Assembly (NCBI GenBank): GCA_036873135.1
Contig: JAPTYO010000017.1
Location: forward strand, 11,036,001 to 11,100,000
Reading direction: 5' to 3'
DNA length: 64,000 bases
Source: Clarkia xantiana subsp. parviflora
Taxonomy: Eukaryota > Streptophyta > Magnoliopsida > Myrtales > Onagraceae
Positions 34,601 to 46,770 of this stretch are shown here, piece by piece. Under the pieces are notes generated by a model. The model did no database searches. It saw only the letters and a program-made list of their open reading frames with translations, and was not told the DNA's origin. Every line of letters starts with the position of its first letter. Within the stretch, counting starts at the first letter, position 1. Made by a program: the position numbers and the translations under genes.

Positions 34601-35703
34601 ACGTCGTGTAACAAAAGGGTTCGACCGTCATGCATGACTAACTTGCATGTCCCGATCCCTAACACAGCCACTCGCGTGTTGTTTCCGACGTATATCCATT
34701 TTGCTCCACGAGGAAGCCGACGGAAGTCGACATATGCATTCCGGTCCCGAGTTATATGATCGGTTGCCCCTGATTCAACGGTCCACAAAGGATTAGATTC
34801 AGATAGAAAAACCGAACTAGAGACATTAAGTTCACTAGTTTTAGCGTCAAGACAAACCCGGCGCTTGGGTTCAGTGCACTCTTTCGAAAAGTGACCTCGC
34901 TGGCCACAATTGAAGCACTTAACCTTTGCAATAGCTCGCACACGGAATTTCTTTTTCTGCTTGGGCTTACTCTCAGCCTTAGGTTTCTTGCTTGGACCAG
35001 CCTGCTCATGGACTTTCTCTACCCTCTTCCTCTTGAACCCACCTTTGGATTTAGAAGATGATGACATATGCAACTCCGACAAAGACTTAGTTGCTTCGAG
35101 GCGGTCCTCCTCTAACTCTAGATGCCTCCGAACATCTTCCAGAGTGCAAATCTGAGTATTATGGGTGAGGGTAGTCTTCATAAGGTCCCAAGAGCTTGGA
35201 AGTGAACGGATCACTGCCTGGACTTGTTGCTCATCAGTCAACATATGACCAGCATCACTTAACTCAGAAATCATATTACCCATTTGGCGGATATGCGTCC
35301 TCATCGAGTGCTCAGGACGCTTCTTGTAGGAATCAAACCTAACGGTCAAAGACCGTAGCCTTGCAGTCGAGTAGGTACCAAACCTATCTCGCAAGGCAAT
35401 CCAGAGGTCCCTAGCCCTCTTATGGTTCTTGAATTCCTTCAGAATATCATCCTCCAAAGCACTCAGCAATGTGATACGAGCAAGGTTATCGGCCTTTTTC
35501 CAGTTATTGTAAGCTGCAAGCTCACTCCGATGCTGAGCCGTATTCCCAGCTTCGGGTTAATCCATGACATTGTTTATGGCCACCAGAGTTTCTTGGAATT
35601 CGAGCACATACTGGATCTTAATACTCCAGACGTCATAATTATCGTCATTCAGCTTCAAACCCTTGTTCAGCTCAGCGATGACATTGTTGCTTGAAGTTGC
35701 CAT
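31628..35703 (-). pseudogene. Copia gag-pol, disabled by two stops and a frameshift
   Basis: Read from ATG at 35703, the order is: Gag; a CCHC zinc knuckle CFNCGQRGHFSKEC; protease-region TVESGATDHITRD; integrase with HSDICGPMNVR and PHTPQQNGVAERRNRTLLEM; reverse transcriptase with YVDDILIAGND; RNase H with VSLSTMEAEYVALATATQEA; ending HVKSLGLRRV at 31628. This protease-integrase-RT-RNase H order defines Ty1/copia. Three lesions break it: a TAA in gag at 35557-35559, a TAA at about 33290-33292 between integrase and RT, and a one-base frameshift near 33212. Long open stretches remain (33292-35469 and 31628-33184), so inactivation is recent. The protease motif reads ESGAT, where D-S/T-G is expected. 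Confidence 0.9.
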
Positions 35704-37543
35704 TCTTCACACAAATGAATAGCACATCAGGATCATATTTGCACGCAAGATACAATGTTCCACACACACATGCTTTCACTTAACTTACTTATTGACTAAA
35801 TCAATTAACACAAGCATGCCCCGGAGTCAAAAGTTCACTATGTTCCCAATCATCGTCCTAAAGTACATGCTACGTGATAATCAATTTGGCCGATAAATAA
35901 GTCAAGTATCCAACTCTCGGTCAATCATGAACATGCTTCACAAATCACTTGATACGAGTTTACTAACCAAATTAACATGTATCAATTTCGTGGAACTATC
36001 ATGTAATCTAGCATGTTAACATGAATGATAAGAACATGTATATGACATGAATATATGAATGAGTCATGCTAGCATGGCAATAGTGCAAACCTATACATGG
36101 ATACTATATGAATCCACATGTATCATGCTAAACAAAATAAATCATGTCATTTCTAGCAAACATGCATGCTTTGTTTAATGTACCTTACACATGGATACTA
36201 AACAAATTTAACAAGTATCATGCGATATCTAAAATCTAGCACCCCATTCCGGACTTTAGCAAGACTAACTCGCATCAAAAGTCCGTTTAAAAGACTCAGG
36301 GACCGTCATGTAAATTCTCAAAAGTTACGTTTAGAGGAAAATTCCCAGGTGGACCGAAGGGTTCGCGAGACAGGCCCCAACACTCCCGTTTCTTAGACAG
36401 AACTTAGTTCCCAGGTCGGGGAGAATGGGGTGCGGCGTCAAGTTTCCACTTCAAGCTCGGTCTTTCTAGACAGAATTATTTCCTCAATTTCAACTCGAGA
36501 ATATTACAATCAAGTCCCATAAGACTTCTGGGAAACGTATTCCACTTGTAGTTGAAACAAATTCAAACTACCGGGGGGGGGGGGGGGCAACATGCAATTT
36601 TATATATAAATAAATAAAAAGCACCCTAAGCATGATACTAATAAAATAAAGCATGCAATTCATTGCTATAAAAATATTAGGGACTAAATAGTAAATAAAA
36701 AGATTTTGTCCCAAAATTTTTTTTGGGCCACTTTAAAACAAGTCTGGGCCGAAATTTAAATTATTTTTTTTAACTAAAGTCAACATGAACTCTCGGCTGT
36801 AAAAAAAAATGTATATGGGCCATGTTAAAAAAAACAGCCCAAAAAAGTAGTAAAAGGGCCCAGAATATAAAATATTTGGCCCATGTCTTTAGCAGCCATT
36901 GCTCACGTGAGTAGGTAGGGTATTAAAAAAAACACGTGAGTTTTAAAATAATACCAGACCGACTCGATAAATAAAATAACCCGTTATGTCATCTTCTTTA
37001 CCCGTTTTTTACTGAAAAAAACTGCATGTAACCACCCACCATGCAACCCACGACCTAGCCACTACTCCCACTCACTTTGCAACCGTTTTGCTCGTAACCG
37101 TCACCGGCAACACACCACCGGAGACTCGTGATAACCGTTCGTAAAAATACTCATTCCGGCGAGAAAAATATTTTCGAAAAAAAAACAAGTTGAGCTTCGT
37201 GTGGCGACCATGGCCGCCACTTTTGCCGTGGAGGTGGCCGTTTCCTCACCCCACGCTTAGGCCACACAAAAAAACGTGAATATGGCCTTCGAACGATACA
37301 AATAGAGTGGAAGTTTCATAGCAACGTAAGGCCACGAAAACAACCGTTTTTCGTCGGGACTCGCTACTAGCACGGCTGCGAACCTTCGTGGGCGATAATG
37401 AGCGTCGAATGCTCATAGATGATAGGTCGGACACATCCGAAACGGGCGGGGCGTCGAAAACTCTGAAAATCGGTGGGAGTTCGGCATAACCATCACGATG
37501 ACGATGCCGGTGCCGGAGACCGAACCTCCGGCTCTGATACTAA
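35704..37543 (-). other. Long 5' leader of the young copia element
   Basis: About 1.84 kb lies between the primer-binding site and the gag start. It is AT-rich near gag and GC-richer near the LTR, with a poly-G tract at 36572-36587. No conserved frame is seen. Confidence 0.5.
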
Positions 37544-38023
37544 TGAAGGAAAACGAACGTACATGCCAAGGAAACCAACAACTGAATTAGTACGTAAACA
37601 ATACGGTAGTTATAGGAACGATACGTTACCTTCGAACGTGGCGGTTTGCGGCGGTGGCGGCGGAAGCGGATCGTTAAGGTCGGTTCGGAATCACGGCGGT
37701 GACGGGATGCCGGTCGGAGTGGTACGTCACCAAGCGGAGCGTACCTCGGTCTCCACGGATGATAACCCTATAGACAAACTAGAGAGCACTTGTATACGAG
37801 AGTGACGTGGAGAGACTTGTATGAGATGTGTATACTCCTAGACCACCAAGAGGGTCTATATATAGCCAAGGAGAGGCTCATGAGCAGTTAACAACTTCAG
37901 GGACCCTACACATTGGTCCCCGCTCTTTTTATGGAGCGGTTGTCGACTTCGGGGACTCGACACAACGGTCCCCGATCTCTCCGAGACCTACACTAGCACC
38001 CTGTATGGGTGCAATATCCTACA
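37544..38023 (-). repeat. 5' LTR of the young copia element
   Basis: This 480-bp LTR carries an extra GGTGGCGGC compared with its partner. The promoter-like TATATATAGA on the minus strand lies near 37857-37865. Confidence 0.88.
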
Positions 38024-38310
38024 AAAATAATTAAAGTTCAACTAATTATTTGCAAATTGCTCAAATCCAGGCATAGCAATTTCTTTACAAACCCTTTTAT
38101 TTATTGATGATATCCGTAGGCTGCATCCATTTGGCACATATCAAGCTGCCAGAGGTTTACCCAGAAAAGGTGCTAGATAGAAATATGCCTCAAGACCACC
38201 TATGAAAAAGAATGTTTGTTTGTTGTACGAGGGACTGCAATTTATGGATGGATTTTGCACTCTAAAACAATTTGAAGGTGCCATTATGCACTTATTTTTT
38301 TAGTGTCTAG

Positions 38311-38466
38311 GTATCAGACCTTAGAGTAATCCATACTCGTATAAGATCGGTCCGTAATAAGTAAAGTGTTGATCATGAATATTTTTTTATTTTCAATGCT
38401 CAGACGGAATTTGAATCTGAAACGTCTCGTTAAAAAAGAAAGTGTAGAAGTTATATTAACCATATT
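38311..38466 (-). mobile_element. tRNA-derived SINE, diverged copy 2
   Basis: On the minus strand a B-box-like CAGATTCAAATTCCGTC is followed by sequence collinear with the SINE at 28318-28467 (AAAAATATTCATGATCA against AAAAATATTTATGGTCA, then GAGTATGGATTA against GAGTGTGGATTA). The 5' part is degraded. Confidence 0.5.
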
Positions 38467-38925
38467 ATAGCAATCTTTTGCATGGAGGAATTTGATCTCA
38501 CGTGCATGTGCAGATTCATATAGAAGGGGGCAATCGCCCTCTCAAATCTACTACATCTTTTATAAATATAATATAAATATATTATACCGAATAAGTGAAT
38601 TTTAAGTTGTACTTAAATATAAAATCTTGCAAAATAAAAAGTGAGTATATTCAATTACTCTTGAAGAACCCATACCCTAGGATTTTTGTTCGCCACAATA
38701 GTCAAGTGGATCAAAATTCAATCCGGTTAAAACTTTTTATTTGATCTTCTTTCTTGTAGTTTTTCATCTGATCATATTGGAAATTTTTTGGTCTTTGATA
38801 GGGGTCTGAACATCACATTCTGGATCAAAATTCTCCATTGCCTTGAACCTTTTGATGCCCTTTATGAATATGATTTAACTTTGGAGGTGAATCACTTTGT
38901 AGTACAATGGTTTTGATTTATACAA

Positions 38926-39307
38926 GGGGTAAGGTTTTTTGTGTTATATGTTTGACCAATGTTGACTTTTGGTGTCATATGTTTTATTCTGTAAGTTTTT
39001 ACTTTTTTATGACATAAGTTTGCATTTTGTAGACTTTTGGTGCATCTACTAGTCAACAGTTAAGTGTGACTGTTAAATACTTTAATTTGTTCAATTTAGT
39101 CATCCAATTTATACGCATAACTTTGAATTTTGCAAGTTAGTCCTTAAAAAAACCTAACTGGACCCTAGGCTCTAGTCTAGCAGAAAAAAACTGTGGAGAT
39201 CGAACTAGACCGAAGTTAACTAACATTATAATATAATATGATATATATTATATATATTATAATAAGATAACTTAAAGTTTTTTCTTAAGGAAATTAAATA
39301 TTTTCTC

Positions 39308-39338
<31 letters not shown>

Positions 39339-39503
39339 TACTTTCATCTTTATTAGTGGAGACCGAACTAGACCGAAGTTACCATTAACTAACAGATTCA
39401 CCAAAAGTCTAGAAAGTGCAAACATATAGCATAAAAAACCTACAAAATCTAACAATAAAAACCAATACTGGTCAAATATATAGTACCAAAAGACTATTTT
39501 AAC
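38926..39503. mobile_element. Foldback Mutator-like element with 10-bp target duplication
   Basis: The flanks ATTTATACAA are identical at 38916-38925 and 39504-39513. The ends pair imperfectly (TATATGTTTGACCAATGTTG at the left with TATATATTTGACCAGTATTG on the other strand at the right). The centre contains a palindromic AT stretch (TATATATTATATATATTATA) and a (TTA)n microsatellite at about 39308-39337. A related end fragment lies in the formiminotransferase-like intron at 45690-45794. Confidence 0.72.
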
Positions 39504-39539
39504 ATTTATACAACCAACTGTTGTCATGTGATTACCGTC

Positions 39540-42500
39540 TTTTTCTTGATAGGTCCTAGAAGGTAACTTATTACCTCTGATTCACATAATCTTTTTACCA
39601 AAATAAAATGTGCAAGTTGTCCTCACCCCTAAAAGACACCATGATTCAAGTGGTACCATTTCTAAACCAAAGTACTCTCTGATCGGCCGTACAATATAGT
39701 GATATACCGGTTCAGTTGTTTTTATTATACACACAAACCGAATAGGTCGGCCAACTGCAAGCCTAGCAACTATTTTGATGAATATATATATTAGGAACGG
39801 TCGGTCACTCCTTATTCTGCGCGAAGCCAAAGAAGAATCCACTAACTATGGTCGATATGCCGCCGGACTTCTGCTTCTGTTCGCCGGCCGGGACACTTTC
39901 ACCTGCCGCTTCACCTTCGCATGCTGTTTGTCTGCCAATCTGTCTTAACCCGCTTCTGTAGGTACTATTTCCACTGTAGCTTCCACTGTCGCCGCTGTTG
40001 ATTTTGATGCCCGCCTTCCGTCCCAGTTCGCCTGCTGTTGTATGCTTCTGCTAATTTCTCTTCATGCCTACTACTCTACTTCTGCCAGTTTCAATTGTTA
40101 TGTTTTTATTTCAAATTGGCACCTTCTTGTATCCATAACCATAACTTCTCCATTGCTCGTTTGCCTCGTGCCACTGCATCTATCGGAGACGTCAATAAGA
40201 ATCTCGATTTTCGTGATTTAATCAATTATTCGCTAATTTGGGATTTTGTTCATCGATAAAATTGGGTCTCATATCTTCCCCTGATAATTGTGCATTGTTA
40301 ATTGATTAGCAGTTGTTTGGCCATAAGAGAAATTGATTAGCAGTAAGGGTTTAGGGTTTTGTAAAGTTTGCAACATTCTAAGAAGAATTAACAAGTTGTT
40401 AGTGTAGATAACCTAAATGTTTTGTTAGTGTAGATACTTTTTTAAACTTGTTCCGTTAATTTTGACTTAGTAGTTCATGTTTGACAATTTTTTTGCTAGC
40501 GAGTAAGAGACGGGATGAAGAAGAAAGAAGAATCGCACTTCTATAGAGGTATGAAACACAACTCACATTTGTACTTCAATTTCATGTTCTGTTTGCATGC
40601 AAATTTCCAAATTTGATTGGTACTGCTGCATTTGAATTTTAATATCAAGTAAAAAAAAAAAACTTCAATCAACTAAAACACCCTTGTCTCTTTCGTCTCG
40701 TCTTTTCTCCTCCTGGTCAATCCTTCATCTTTTCGCATCGCAAAGTTAGTCTTATTAGCAACATCTGCAAGAGCAATCTTCAGCAGAGTCACGTATCATG
40801 TTGTCGATTATTTAAAGTGCGTACATATCATGTCTACCTAATTGATGAATTAAGGCTTATATGTAGCAATTATATGGGATTAGAGCTATTAGTAGCTTAA
40901 AATACCATCTTTTGTATTCAAAATTATACTTTCCATGCTCACACGAATTATATAGTCAGGTTGGATCCATTGTAATTCCTTAAACCCTTACTTGGTTCTT
41001 TACATACTTTATCTATGATTAGATTCATTCTTTAGCCTTGATACAATTCGTACCCATCTGAGGAGGGGTTAGGCCTCATTGAATAACATGATGGACCTAT
41101 GAGTTCTTCTACTTCAACGGATGATGATCTCGGTATTGAGGAAATGTACTACTAATTTACCTCTCAAGTTAGTATGGTTATAATGATCAGAGTTAATGTT
41201 CATTTAACTATGAATGAATTGTTTATTTGATAGCAATTTTTTTTTGCTTATTATGATTATTATCGTCTATCCAATGTATTTAGTTGATTGTCTAAGTTGT
41301 GGGTGATGAGCATTGTTTGTCCTTGTTCAATTGACACCTCCACATATTTTTAACTTTATTGCTGCCCAAATTTTTTGAACTACCTCACGCTCGGCGATTT
41401 TATTTGGCTTTGGATATTTTCAGAATCTGGTTTTTCATGGTTGACGGATCAATCATGGCTGGTCCAGTTTGAGACGATGACTCTTCATTGTTAATTTTGT
41501 CTTTACAATATTCTTTTCTTTATTCTAAATTCTTTCATTGTACTCAAGACCAAGAATTCTGCATTGTTTTTGTGATTAATCTACTTTTAGTTTTCAATTC
41601 AATCCACCGATTCTTAAACATGGTCATCTAAATATTTCAGTAGAAGTTCTTGAAAAATGTTTTTATTTTATTTTGTTTTGAGTAGACTAATTTCCCTCAT
41701 TTTGGTTTGATATTGAAGTAAATTCCACAATTGTCACTGTATCTGTATTGTCACTTCTGTGTTTGTAATCACTGGTTTTATCGGAAAGATGTCTACTTAC
41801 AATGCTGAATTCCTCAACTATCAAATGCAATATTAGAATTGTGGATAATTTCAAAATGTTTTTTTTTTTTTTTTGTGTTAGTTCAAGTCTACTAGAATCA
41901 TTGAGTAGTTAATGTGAAGGGTGAAGGATGATCTCAAGAAGGCTACTTAAATAAAAGGGTTTAAACATGCAAATGATATCAAACAAGAATTTTGTTTCCC
42001 TATTATGGTGGCATAAACTGGTTTTAGAACCTGAGACTCAACCTACAACTGAGAGCATGCCCGTAAAATAAGAATGTAGACAAGTAACTACTTGTGTGAA
42101 CATTAAAATTTTATTTCCACTGTCTAAGTGGGTAGATTTTCATTTCCCCTCTTTGCTTTCTCCTATATAGTAGTCCCAATTTGATGAATGCGAATGAATG
42201 AAAGTAGTAGATGTGCCTTCTACAATGTTATGTCAGCATCATCAACAAATGCAGCCATTAACCATATTTTGTGTTTAAAGTTGCAATGCACACTTGGTTT
42301 TCATGTTATTTGCAAAGTCTCAACAGAATCACCAATAAATGCTGCCATTAACCATATTTTGTGTTTAAAGTTGCAACGCACACTTGGTTTTTATGTTATT
42401 TGCAAAGTCTCAACAAATTTTAACTATTTAATCACGTATTTGATATTTGGTTTACTGTGGATTGCTAAGGATGAGGATCAAGGTCAGAGGATGTGGAGGA

Positions 42501-42709
42501 AACAACTAACGCATAATTTGGAATTTCAGCAAAAAAGAAAACGTATAATTTGGCAGATTGTGAAGTTGATGAGAATCCACGAGAGACCTTTGTTTGCAAA
42601 CAGGTAGTTCTCCTCCTTCAAGCAGCATATAATGAGCTTTTTTTTATGGAGAATCTTGCCACTTTACTAAAGCTAGAGGTTTGTATTCAACCTACATTCA
42701 GAGAAACAT
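39540..42709. other. Gene-fragment-like intergenic region, possibly Helitron body
   Basis: The stretch 39840-40260 has a GC-richer, 5'-gene-like composition, and 42460-42602 has an exon-like open stretch ending in CAG|GTAG. A 90-bp tandem duplication lies at 42240-42418. I recognise no protein. Because a Helitron-like 3' end follows at 42739, some of this may be captured sequence, but I could not locate a convincing 5' end. Confidence 0.35.
42240..42418 (+). repeat. 90-bp tandem duplication
   Basis: Two adjacent copies of about 90 bp share GCCATTAACCATATTTTGTG (42254 and 42344) and TTATTTGCAAAGTCTCAACA, with few differences. The period equals 30 codons and keeps a weak open frame open, but the translation is not recognisable. 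Confidence 0.7.
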
Positions 42710-42739
42710 GCGCGTGCAACGCATGCGCGTAATAACTAG
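42710..42739 (+). mobile_element. Helitron-type 3' terminus
   Basis: The hairpin CATGCG-CGTGCAA-CGCATG is followed by CGTAATAA and a terminal CTAG with a T after it. This is the Helitron 3' signature. The 5' end was not identified, so the length and cargo are unknown. Confidence 0.5.
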
Positions 42740-42853
42740 TATAAATAAATACAGGAGGCCCCAGACCCATGTCAAGTCGTACCATGTAGTTTTACGAGAT
42801 TTTATTATTAGATGGGTTAATCATGTAATGTTTGAGTATTTTAACAAATTTCT

Positions 42854-43377
42854 GGGTTAATTGTCAAATTGTTAGCCCACGTTTGGGCTCGTGAACAAAT
42901 TGTAAGCTCATGTTTCCTTTCGGAAAAATAGCTAACTTATGTTCTCTTAAGTGAATAAATAGCTAGCTATGTTCCCTTTTCCACTATTTTTTAACGAAAT
43001 CGGCACGTGCATGACATGTGATGAAAAAAATACCCCTAGCCTATCATTTTCTAATATTATTGATCCGACCTACATATTAATGTTTTAGGTTAAAACAAAG
43101 TATGTACATTCAAAATCAAGTGATCACATTTAATAGTGAATAGGTCTTAAGCATGTTGGTCTCTATAATATTAAAAATGATGGGTTGAGAAATTTTAGTC
43201 ATTTCATAATCACATGTCGTTTACGTGCCGATTCCGTTAAAAAATAATTGAAAAGTGAACGTGAGCTAGCCATTTGTTTACTTAGGAAAATCTGAGCTAG
43301 CCATTTGTCCAAAAATAAATATAAGCTAGCAATTTGTTCGCGGACTCAAGCATGAACTAGCAATTTGATAATTAACC
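42854..43377. mobile_element. Inverted-repeat (Mutator-like) element, probable
   Basis: The ends GGGTTAATTGTCAAATTG and CAATTTGATAATTAACC are inverted repeats of about 17 bp. Inward pairing continues (AAATAGCTAGCT with GAGCTAGCCATTTG; AACGAAATCGGCACGTG with CGTGCCGATTCCGTT). The flanks match only partly (AAATTTCT and AAATTTTT), so the target duplication is decayed or absent. Confidence 0.65.
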
Positions 43378-43879
43378 TTAAATTTTTAGATATAGTTTGT
43401 TTTTCAGCATTTTGTTAGCTCAGTTATCTTATGAGTGTAGTTTGCGAGCTTCATTTGAATTTCTGTCTTTTTTGGATGGAATCATCATGCAATGTGTATG
43501 TGATAAAAAAAAAAAAAAATTAGTAATTCCCTTTGACTGTTAAAAATCAATTAATAATTTTCTGTATTTTTGTTCTTTTTTAAAAATATCTTTTAAAATT
43601 TTAATAGTCTGTATCAGTCACTATACTATATGTATATCTCTTTAATAGTTAGCAAATAAAAAAAAAGGCAGTTTCAAATTTCAATAATGCACGTGAATTA
43701 GTAGAGATGATAATCTTATTTTATATTGTTTTGTTGAACTTTCATTGTTGGTCATCGTAATGTGGGGTAATGTGGGGTTCATATGAAGCGCATTATTATT
43801 ATTATTATATATACCTTATACAAATGGTTAATAACAACCATGTGTAATCACACATGAAATAAATCTTTTTATATATATC

Positions 43880-44680
43880 CAAGATAATTCAGACAATAAA
43901 TTGAAAGAATTGTATCGATATATTCTTTTAATTTTGGGCACTTAATTGAAATGTACCATTATAATTAAATGGGTGTCCAATTATTTCTATTTCGCAATCC
44001 TTTCAATTTCTTGTTGAATCCATTATAGATACACACCAAATTGCCTCATATGACAAACATATTCTTATTTTCTATGAAATTTGAACATTATTATAATGGA
44101 AATAATAGTTTGCTCGTAAATGGAAAGTTCAAGTAGCTAATTTTAAAAAATCAAATCAAATTTTAGATATTTATTTTTAATTAGGTTTCATAACCAAATC
44201 AATATCTGAAATTTGACCAAACTACAATCCGTTACTTGAACATTGATTTTTTTTTTTTTTTAAATGGCTGCCTAAACTTCCATTTTCCATGCAAATTTCT
44301 ACTTTCGTTTTAATTTTTGTCAAAATGGATAGAAATGAAGCTAAATTACCAAGAAAATGAAATGATTATTTGAAAAATATACTTAATTAGACGCTCAAAT
44401 AAAAATGCATTATTAGACTTTTGAGGAGGTCTAGTTGAAACTATTTCGCTGGAATCCTTCCATTTTATTGTTGAATCTATCTTGAAGTAAACATTCATTG
44501 ACTCCATGTGGCTAGAACATGCTCTTTTTCTGTTCAATGAATTGAAACAGATATAACAATTTATTTAGAAAGTGAAAATTTAGTTAGCCATTTAAAAAAA
44601 AAAACTAAGAGAATTTATAATTTGCTCAAAATATGGGCAGCAGTTTGATTATTAATTATTTATTAACTTTTTTAAATTAT
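43880..44680. repeat. Decayed inverted-repeat elements related to 29607-38094
   Basis: Two adjoining blocks show the same organisation as the 29607 element. One has AATAAATTGAAAG near 43897 facing CTTTCAATTTCTTGTTG near 43999. The other runs from about 44180 (ATAACCAAATCAATATCTG) to about 44665 (GGGCAGCAGTTTGATTAT). Boundaries and target duplications could not be fixed. 44680-45025 shows no other feature and should hold the promoter of the next gene. Confidence 0.4.
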
Positions 44681-45025
44681 ATCAAAATCATGCCGCGTGA
44701 TTTAATTATTAATTAATCCTTATAAAAAAAAGGATAATATAAAGAATAAAATAAAGTTAATTAAAATAAAAGCTAAGCTAAGCTAATGACAAATTTGGGT
44801 GCTCTTATCTATCCGTTTGACGATAGTGACCCTCTCCTTCTGGAAAAATCCGAAACACGTTGGGATGATAATTGAGGTGGGAAGGAAGGGTAGTACACGT
44901 ACTCACTCTGTTGTCACTTTGTGAAGCTTGTTTTTCCATCTTTGAGGAAGAAGATAACATTAATAGTGAGTGTCTGGGTTTCTCCTTGTTCATCGATCAG
45001 CAAGAAAGAAATTAAGTGAACACCC

Positions 45026-46451
45026 ATGGCCTTGAATGCAATCATCTCCAAGGTATATATATATATGTTGTTCCTGTATCCCAAGAATTAATAGTTAGTT
45101 TTTGTGGTAAGCGAGCAATGAATTTGATTTCAGGAGAAGAAAAGAAGCAACAACATGTTGCTGTGCTGCAAAGTGTTCATCTCGGAATCACGAAACCGGT
45201 CAGCCCTGGAGTCGATCGAACGGGCCACCCGGCTCGAGGCAGAGACCCTGATTGTGAACAAATTTGAGGACCGGGACTACAACAGGGTCCGATACGATCT
45301 AGTGTCGTACGTGTGTGTTGATTCTGGTGGGTCCCCTATTTATAGCCCTCTACAGGGGGCAGTGGTGGCAGCAGTGGAGGCTGCATATGCTGCAATTGAC
45401 CTTGAACGTCACTCCGGGGCTCATCCTCGCCTCGGGGTTGTCGATGAAATCGCCTTCCATCCCCTCGCTCCAGCCTCCCTCGATCAAGCTACTTGGCTTG
45501 CCAAATCCGTGGCCGCCGAAATCGGCCATAAGTTCCATGGTTTGCTGCACTGCATCCTAACCTTTTTTGGCTTGCCATAAGTTCTTTATCACAACTTCAC
45601 CACACTTTTTTACGTATTTAATTAATTTTCCATTAATTTGGTCTGTTTAGTTTAGTAGCAAGTCCAAGTCACTATGACTTACACATGCTACCTAACAGAT
45701 ACACCAAAAGTCTACAAAACACATGACACCAAAAGTCTCTAAAAGAAAAGATTTATCACCAAAAACCAACTTACAAAAGTCACTTTAACCCTTGATACTA
45801 ACTTTCATTTTAGTTGCTTTTTTGATTTTCCGTTGGTTTTTTTAGTACTACAACGTCAAACCGTAGTACACAGATAATTTTTTAGTTTGAGATAGTAATA
45901 TCTCTATGTGGTTTGATGTTGCAGTACCCGTATTTCTGTACGCAGCAGCACACCCAACCGGAAAGGCGCTTGATACGATTCGACGCGAGCTAGGCTACTA
46001 CCAACCTAACTTAATGGGTAACCAATGGGAAGGATGGACGACATCCGAGGTCCTAACCCTACAACCCGACGAAGGCCCGACCCAAGTGTCACGGTCGAGG
46101 GGGATCGTCATGGTTGGGGCCCGACAGTGGGTTGCACTTTACAACGTCCCCATACTCTGTACAGACTACTTGATGGCTCGGAGGATAGCGAGAGCGGTGA
46201 GTGCTCGAGGGGGTGGCCTCCCCACGGTGCAGACACTTGCGTTGGTCCACGGGGAGGACTCGGTGGAGATAGCTTGCATGTTGTTGGAGCCGAACCAGGT
46301 CGGGGCTGACCGGGTTCAGAACCAGATTGAGTTGCTTGCGGCCCAACAAGGGTTGGAGGTGGAGACGGGCTACTTCACTGACCTTTCACCAGAGATGATT
46401 GTAGACAAGTATAACAAGTTAATAGCATCAGATAATGGTGATAGGAATTGA
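45026..46451 (+). CDS. Formiminotransferase-like (FTCD N-terminal domain) protein
   Basis: The exons are 45026-45052, 45134-45539 and 45925-46451; all introns are GT-AG and the spliced frame gives 319 residues. The start MALNAIISK is the first ATG of a phase-compatible first exon. The product resembles the formiminotransferase half of formiminotransferase-cyclodeaminase, which moves a formimino group from formiminoglutamate to tetrahydrofolate. HSGAHPRLGVVDEIAFHPL, around residues 102-120, corresponds to the conserved GAHPR catalytic region, and the second subdomain starts VPVFLYAAA. No cyclodeaminase domain follows. Plants have stand-alone proteins of this kind whose role is poorly defined, so the reaction is inferred. 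It converges with the SCAMP gene. Intron 2 contains a foldback-element fragment. Confidence 0.87.
45690..45794. repeat. Foldback-element fragment in intron 2 of the formiminotransferase-like gene
   Basis: ACCAAAAGTCT occurs repeatedly with CATGACACC and AAAGTCACTTTAACCC. It resembles the end of the element at 38926-39503 (ACCAAAAGTCTAGAAAG and AAAAGACTATTTTAAC). Only one arm is clear. Confidence 0.4.
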
Positions 46452-46770
46452 ATTGAATACACACAATCATCACTTGTTTTATTCTTTTTGTGTATTTGGT
46501 AAGGAACAATAATAATGGATCCAATATGCTTAGGGAATTATGACAGCTTTTATCCACGTGAGCACATACCAAACCATGTTTTTCCAACAACAATTTACTA
46601 CCTGTACTTGTAAAGGAGGAATACAGAAGCAACTGGGTAAAAAGCAAAGTCTAGTGTAAATGAACATCTCATCAGAATATCCAGTCACTGATCCAAAATA
46701 CGAGTCAAACTCGAATAATCACATCTATCAAAACAGTTTCTTCATATTCTTCCCCCATCCGGATTGATCA
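46452..46770. other. Shared 3' spacer between two convergent genes
   Basis: The 319 bp between the stop codons of the formiminotransferase-like and SCAMP genes must hold both 3' UTRs and polyadenylation signals. Overlapping transcripts are possible. Confidence 0.5.

Larger units (their letters stand above)
30063..38023 (-). mobile_element. Young Ty1/copia retrotransposon
   Basis: The LTRs at 30063-30533 and 37544-38023 begin TGTAGGATATTGCACCC and end CGTTTTCCTTCA on the minus strand. They differ by a few substitutions and one 9-bp indel (GGCGGCGGA region). The target duplication AAAAT is exact (30058-30062 and 38024-38028). A primer-binding site GTATCAGAGCC (about 37530-37541, minus) fits initiator methionine tRNA, and a purine tract AGTGGGAGA precedes the 3' LTR. 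The gag-pol gene lies at 31628-35703 on the minus strand. A 1.8-kb leader (35704-37543) and a 1.1-kb 3' region (30534-31627) flank it. Despite the young LTRs the coding region has three lesions. Confidence 0.9.
29607..38094. mobile_element. Foldback Mutator-like element split by a copia insertion
   Basis: The left end GTGTTAATAACAAATTG pairs with the right end (GGGTTTGTAAAGAAATTG on the other strand). The flanking 9 bases TTTTATTTA are identical at 29598-29606 and 38095-38103. Internally, AATTGAAAGTATTG near 29813 pairs with CAATACTTTCATTTT near 29918. Without the copia insertion (30063-38023) it is about 520 bp. Related but more decayed copies appear to lie at 43880-44680. Confidence 0.7.

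Noticed and set aside
37473..38034. Small frames at 30034-30685 and 37473-38034
   Set aside because: Both are in the LTRs of the young copia element; the similarity between them reflects LTR identity and not a protein family.
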